Source: Gemmatimonadota bacterium
GTDB taxonomy: Bacteria > Gemmatimonadota > Gemmatimonadetes > Longimicrobiales > Longimicrobiaceae
Direction: 5' to 3'
Length of the DNA: 16,611 nucleotides
Assembly: GCA_019348265.1 (NCBI GenBank)
Contig: JAHWJV010000023.1
Coordinates: forward strand, 1-16,611
The position numbers and the translations under genes were made by a program. The first letter of the stretch is position 1. The number at the start of each line of letters is the position of its first letter. Below the pieces are notes generated by a model. The model saw nothing but the letters and a program-made list of their open reading frames with translations. It did no database searches and was not told the origin of the DNA. Below, in pieces: positions 15,074 to 16,611 of this stretch.

Positions 15074-15916
15074 ATGTTTTATCACGACCGCAAGCTTCAG
15101 TACACCGTTCGCGTAGACACGCCGAACCCGCTGTTCGCCAAGATGCTCCAGCAGGCCATCGGCGGGGTGGAGGGCGAGATCCGCGTCATGCTCCAGTATC
15201 TCTTCCAGGCATGGGGTAGCCGTGGGCCGACGAAGTACCGCGACATGCTCCTGGAGACAGGCACGGAGGAGATCGGGCATATCGAGATGCTCTCCACCGC
15301 CGTCGCCCTGAACCTGGAGGGCGCACCGGTGGAACTGAAGGACGAGGCGGCGAAGAACCCGCTGGTCGCGGCGGTGCTCGGCGGGATGAACCCGCGCCAC
15401 TTCCTCTCCACCGGGCACGCGGCGCTGCCCGAGGATGCGAACGGTACGCCGTTCGACGCCTCACACGTGTACGCGAGCGGCAACCTTGCCGCCGACATGT
15501 ACGCCAACGTTGCCGCCGAGGCGACCGGGCGCGTGCTCGCCACCCGGCTTTGGGAGATGACCGACGACCCGGGGATGAAGGACATGCTCTCCTTCCTGAT
15601 CGCCCGGGACACGATGCACCAGAACCAGTGGCTCGCCGTGATCGAGGAGATGGGCGGGCTCGCGAAGGTGCACCCTATCCCCAACAGCTTCCCGCAGACG
15701 GAGGAAAATCAGAAGTTCAGCTACGCCTTCATGTCCACGCTGCGTACGCCGGAGCCCGCGCCGGAGGCGCGCTGGACGAGCGGCCCTTCTCTGGACGGGA
15801 AGGGCGAGTTCTCCTACGTCTCGATGTCACCCGCCGGCGACGAGCCGAACCTCGGCGCGCCCGATCCGCGCGGTCACGCGCAGATGGACCAGATGACCGA
15901 CCCCCCGGGCTTATAG
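15074..15916 (+). CDS. Manganese catalase (non-haem), with a probable frameshift in the last codons
   Basis: A 280-residue cytosolic enzyme that converts hydrogen peroxide to water and oxygen at a dimanganese centre. The opening MFYHDRKLQYTVRVDTPNP is typical. The metal ligands appear in order: Glu35 (VEGEIRVMLQYL), Glu66 and His69 (TEEIGHIEML), Glu149 (NVAAEATGR) and His182 (DTMHQNQW), at almost the same numbers as in the Lactiplantibacillus plantarum enzyme. AAGGAGG precedes the ATG by seven bases. The frame ends at a TAG (15914-15916) just after a run of six C (15901-15906). One additional base there would continue the protein as PPGL-IEKAKKLL to a TGA at 15937-15939, a better family-like tail. 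So the annotated end is probably an artefact or a small mutation that costs about eight residues but no ligand. It stands alone between a long spacer and a hairpin. Confidence 0.95.
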   Translation: MFYHDRKLQYTVRVDTPNPLFAKMLQQAIGGVEGEIRVMLQYLFQAWGSRGPTKYRDMLLETGTEEIGHIEMLSTAVALNLEGAPVELKDEAAKNPLVAAVLGGMNPRHFLSTGHAALPEDANGTPFDASHVYASGNLAADMYANVAAEATGRVLATRLWEMTDDPGMKDMLSFLIARDTMHQNQWLAVIEEMGGLAKVHPIPNSFPQTEENQKFSYAFMSTLRTPEPAPEARWTSGPSLDGKGEFSYVSMSPAGDEPNLGAPDPRGHAQMDQMTDPPGL

Positions 15917-15945
15917 AAAAGGCGAAGAAGCTGCTCTGACGCGCT

Positions 15946-15980
15946 CGGAGCCCGGCGCGCCGTTCGAGCGCCGGGCTCCG
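15946..15980 (+). terminator. GC-rich hairpin, putative terminator of the catalase gene
   Basis: A perfect 13-bp stem (15946-15958 pairing with 15968-15980; arms CGGAGCCCGGCGC and GCGCCGGGCTCCG) with a nine-base loop begins seven bases after the TGA at 15939. There is no T-run after it (tgggaggggg follows), so it is not a textbook intrinsic terminator. It may still stop transcription or protect the mRNA 3' end. Confidence 0.65.
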
Positions 15981-15994
15981 TGGGAGGGGGATGC

Positions 15995-16023
15995 TTGACA
16001 CCGCGCTTGGCGGCGGTCACAAT
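15995..16023 (+). promoter_or_regulatory. Sigma70-like promoter of the DUF1080 gene
   Basis: A perfect -35 hexamer TTGACA (15995-16000), a 17-base spacer and CACAAT (16018-16023; four of six matches to TATAAT). Transcription would start near 16030, giving a leader of about 40 bases. It begins just 14 bases after the catalase hairpin, fitting an independent gene. Confidence 0.6.
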
Positions 16024-16068
16024 CCGTGAGGCCTCGCGCGTGAAAGTCTCACCCCGAACCGTCCCCGC

Positions 16069-16611
16069 ATGATGAACATGCACCTCCGCAGAGTGCTGAC
16101 GGCCGCCGTCCCGTTGCTGGTGGGCGTCCCGGTCGCGGCACAGCAAGCTCCGCCCGCCGGCGCGGCGGCCCCCGCCGCCGCGACAGCCGCGCGCCCCAGC
16201 CCCGCCGCGACCGAGGTGTGGGAGCCCGTGCCGCGAATGGTGACGCCCGGCCCCTTCGTCTCGGCACCGCCACCAGCGGATGCCATCATCCTCTTCGACG
16301 GCCGTAACCTCGACCAGTGGGTCAATACGAACGACAAGGCACCGGCAGGGTGGACGGTGGGGAACGGCGTATTCACCGTCAACAAGCAGCGCGGGATCGG
16401 CAACATCGAGACGAAGCGCAGCTTCACGAACTACCAGCTTCACCTCGAGTGGCGCGTCCCGGAAGGCACGACCGAGACCGGCCAGGCCCGCGGCAACAGC
16501 GGCCTCTTCCTCGCTTCCACGGGTCCAGGAGACGCGGGGTACGAGCTGCAGATTCTCGACTCTTACAACAATTCCACCTATGTGAACGGGCAGGCGGCGA
16601 GTTCGGACGAG
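16069..16611 (+). CDS. Secreted DUF1080 (3-keto-disaccharide hydrolase-like) protein, N-terminal part
   Basis: The frame is open to the window edge (181 codons visible). The ATG at 16069-16071 (others in frame at 16072 and 16078) opens a Sec signal peptide, MNMHLRRVLTAAVPLLVGVP, with cleavage near AAQ|Q. An Ala/Pro-rich linker (~28-70) precedes the domain, which starts at ILFDGRNLDQW, the hallmark of DUF1080, a concanavalin-like beta-sandwich family. Further signatures are W-TVGNGVFTV, FTNYQLHLEWRVP, GNSGLFL and YELQILDSY. Characterised relatives include 3-keto-glycoside hydrolases; many others in soil and marine bacteria are unstudied. No Shine-Dalgarno sequence is evident before the start, but a good promoter lies ~45 bases upstream. 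The C-terminal part of the domain lies beyond the window. Confidence 0.88.
   Translation, partial: MMNMHLRRVLTAAVPLLVGVPVAAQQAPPAGAAAPAAATAARPSPAATEVWEPVPRMVTPGPFVSAPPPADAIILFDGRNLDQWVNTNDKAPAGWTVGNGVFTVNKQRGIGNIETKRSFTNYQLHLEWRVPEGTTETGQARGNSGLFLASTGPGDAGYELQILDSYNNSTYVNGQAASSDE

Noticed and set aside
1..16611. CRISPR arrays, tRNA, rRNA, insertion sequences, prophage genes
   Set aside because: No regularly spaced repeats, no cloverleaf or rRNA signature, no transposase or phage structural protein was found on either strand.

Overview
The window is GC-rich bacterial DNA, probably from a soil or sediment organism. The part from about 1235 to the end reads as one coherent genome: secreted M28 and M1 metallopeptidases, a manganese catalase, a DUF1080 protein, ATGA-coupled genes and mostly high-GC third codon positions. 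I think a Gemmatimonadota-like bacterium is the best guess, but no rRNA or other marker gene is present to prove it. The first ~1.2 kb does not fit. It holds a minus-strand protein fragment (1-255), then the C-terminal half of nuoL plus the first ~45 codons of nuoM, actinobacterial in style. Each is cut off abruptly in mid-gene. Two gene-breaking joints within 1.3 kb look most like a chimeric contig end, although a real rearrangement cannot be excluded from sequence alone.

Region by region: (a) 1-255, fragment of unknown protein; (b) ~251-1222, nuoL C-terminus and nuoM N-terminus, + strand; (c) ~1225-7218, a tight five-gene minus-strand operon, read from right to left: YhcH/NanQ-type sugar anomerase, secreted isoaspartyl peptidase, PAP2/AUR1-like membrane phosphotransferase, Gpt2/Sct1-like glycerophosphate acyltransferase, and a PEP-synthase/rifampicin-phosphotransferase-like dikinase that lost its C-terminal phosphohistidine domain at the joint; (d) 7371-10038, two secreted M28 zinc peptidases, minus strand; (e) 10298-11059, two small hypothetical genes; (f) 11147-14376, a four-gene minus-strand operon: M1 aminopeptidase, VTT/DedA-like membrane protein, Cof-type HAD phosphatase, 66-residue protein; (g) 14377-15073, a ~700 bp spacer with a decayed coding tail and an 11-bp direct repeat; (h) 15074-15916, manganese catalase, + strand, with a probable frameshift at its last codons, followed by a strong GC hairpin; (i) 15995-end, a sigma70-like promoter and the start of a secreted DUF1080 protein.

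Functionally the window points to a peptide-scavenging lifestyle: four exported peptidases or amidohydrolases within 9 kb. Beside them lies a compact lipid-type operon whose last three genes are translationally coupled or nearly abutting. That PAP2-acyltransferase-dikinase trio is the most interesting candidate for an undescribed pathway. No CRISPR array, tRNA, rRNA, insertion sequence or phage gene was seen.
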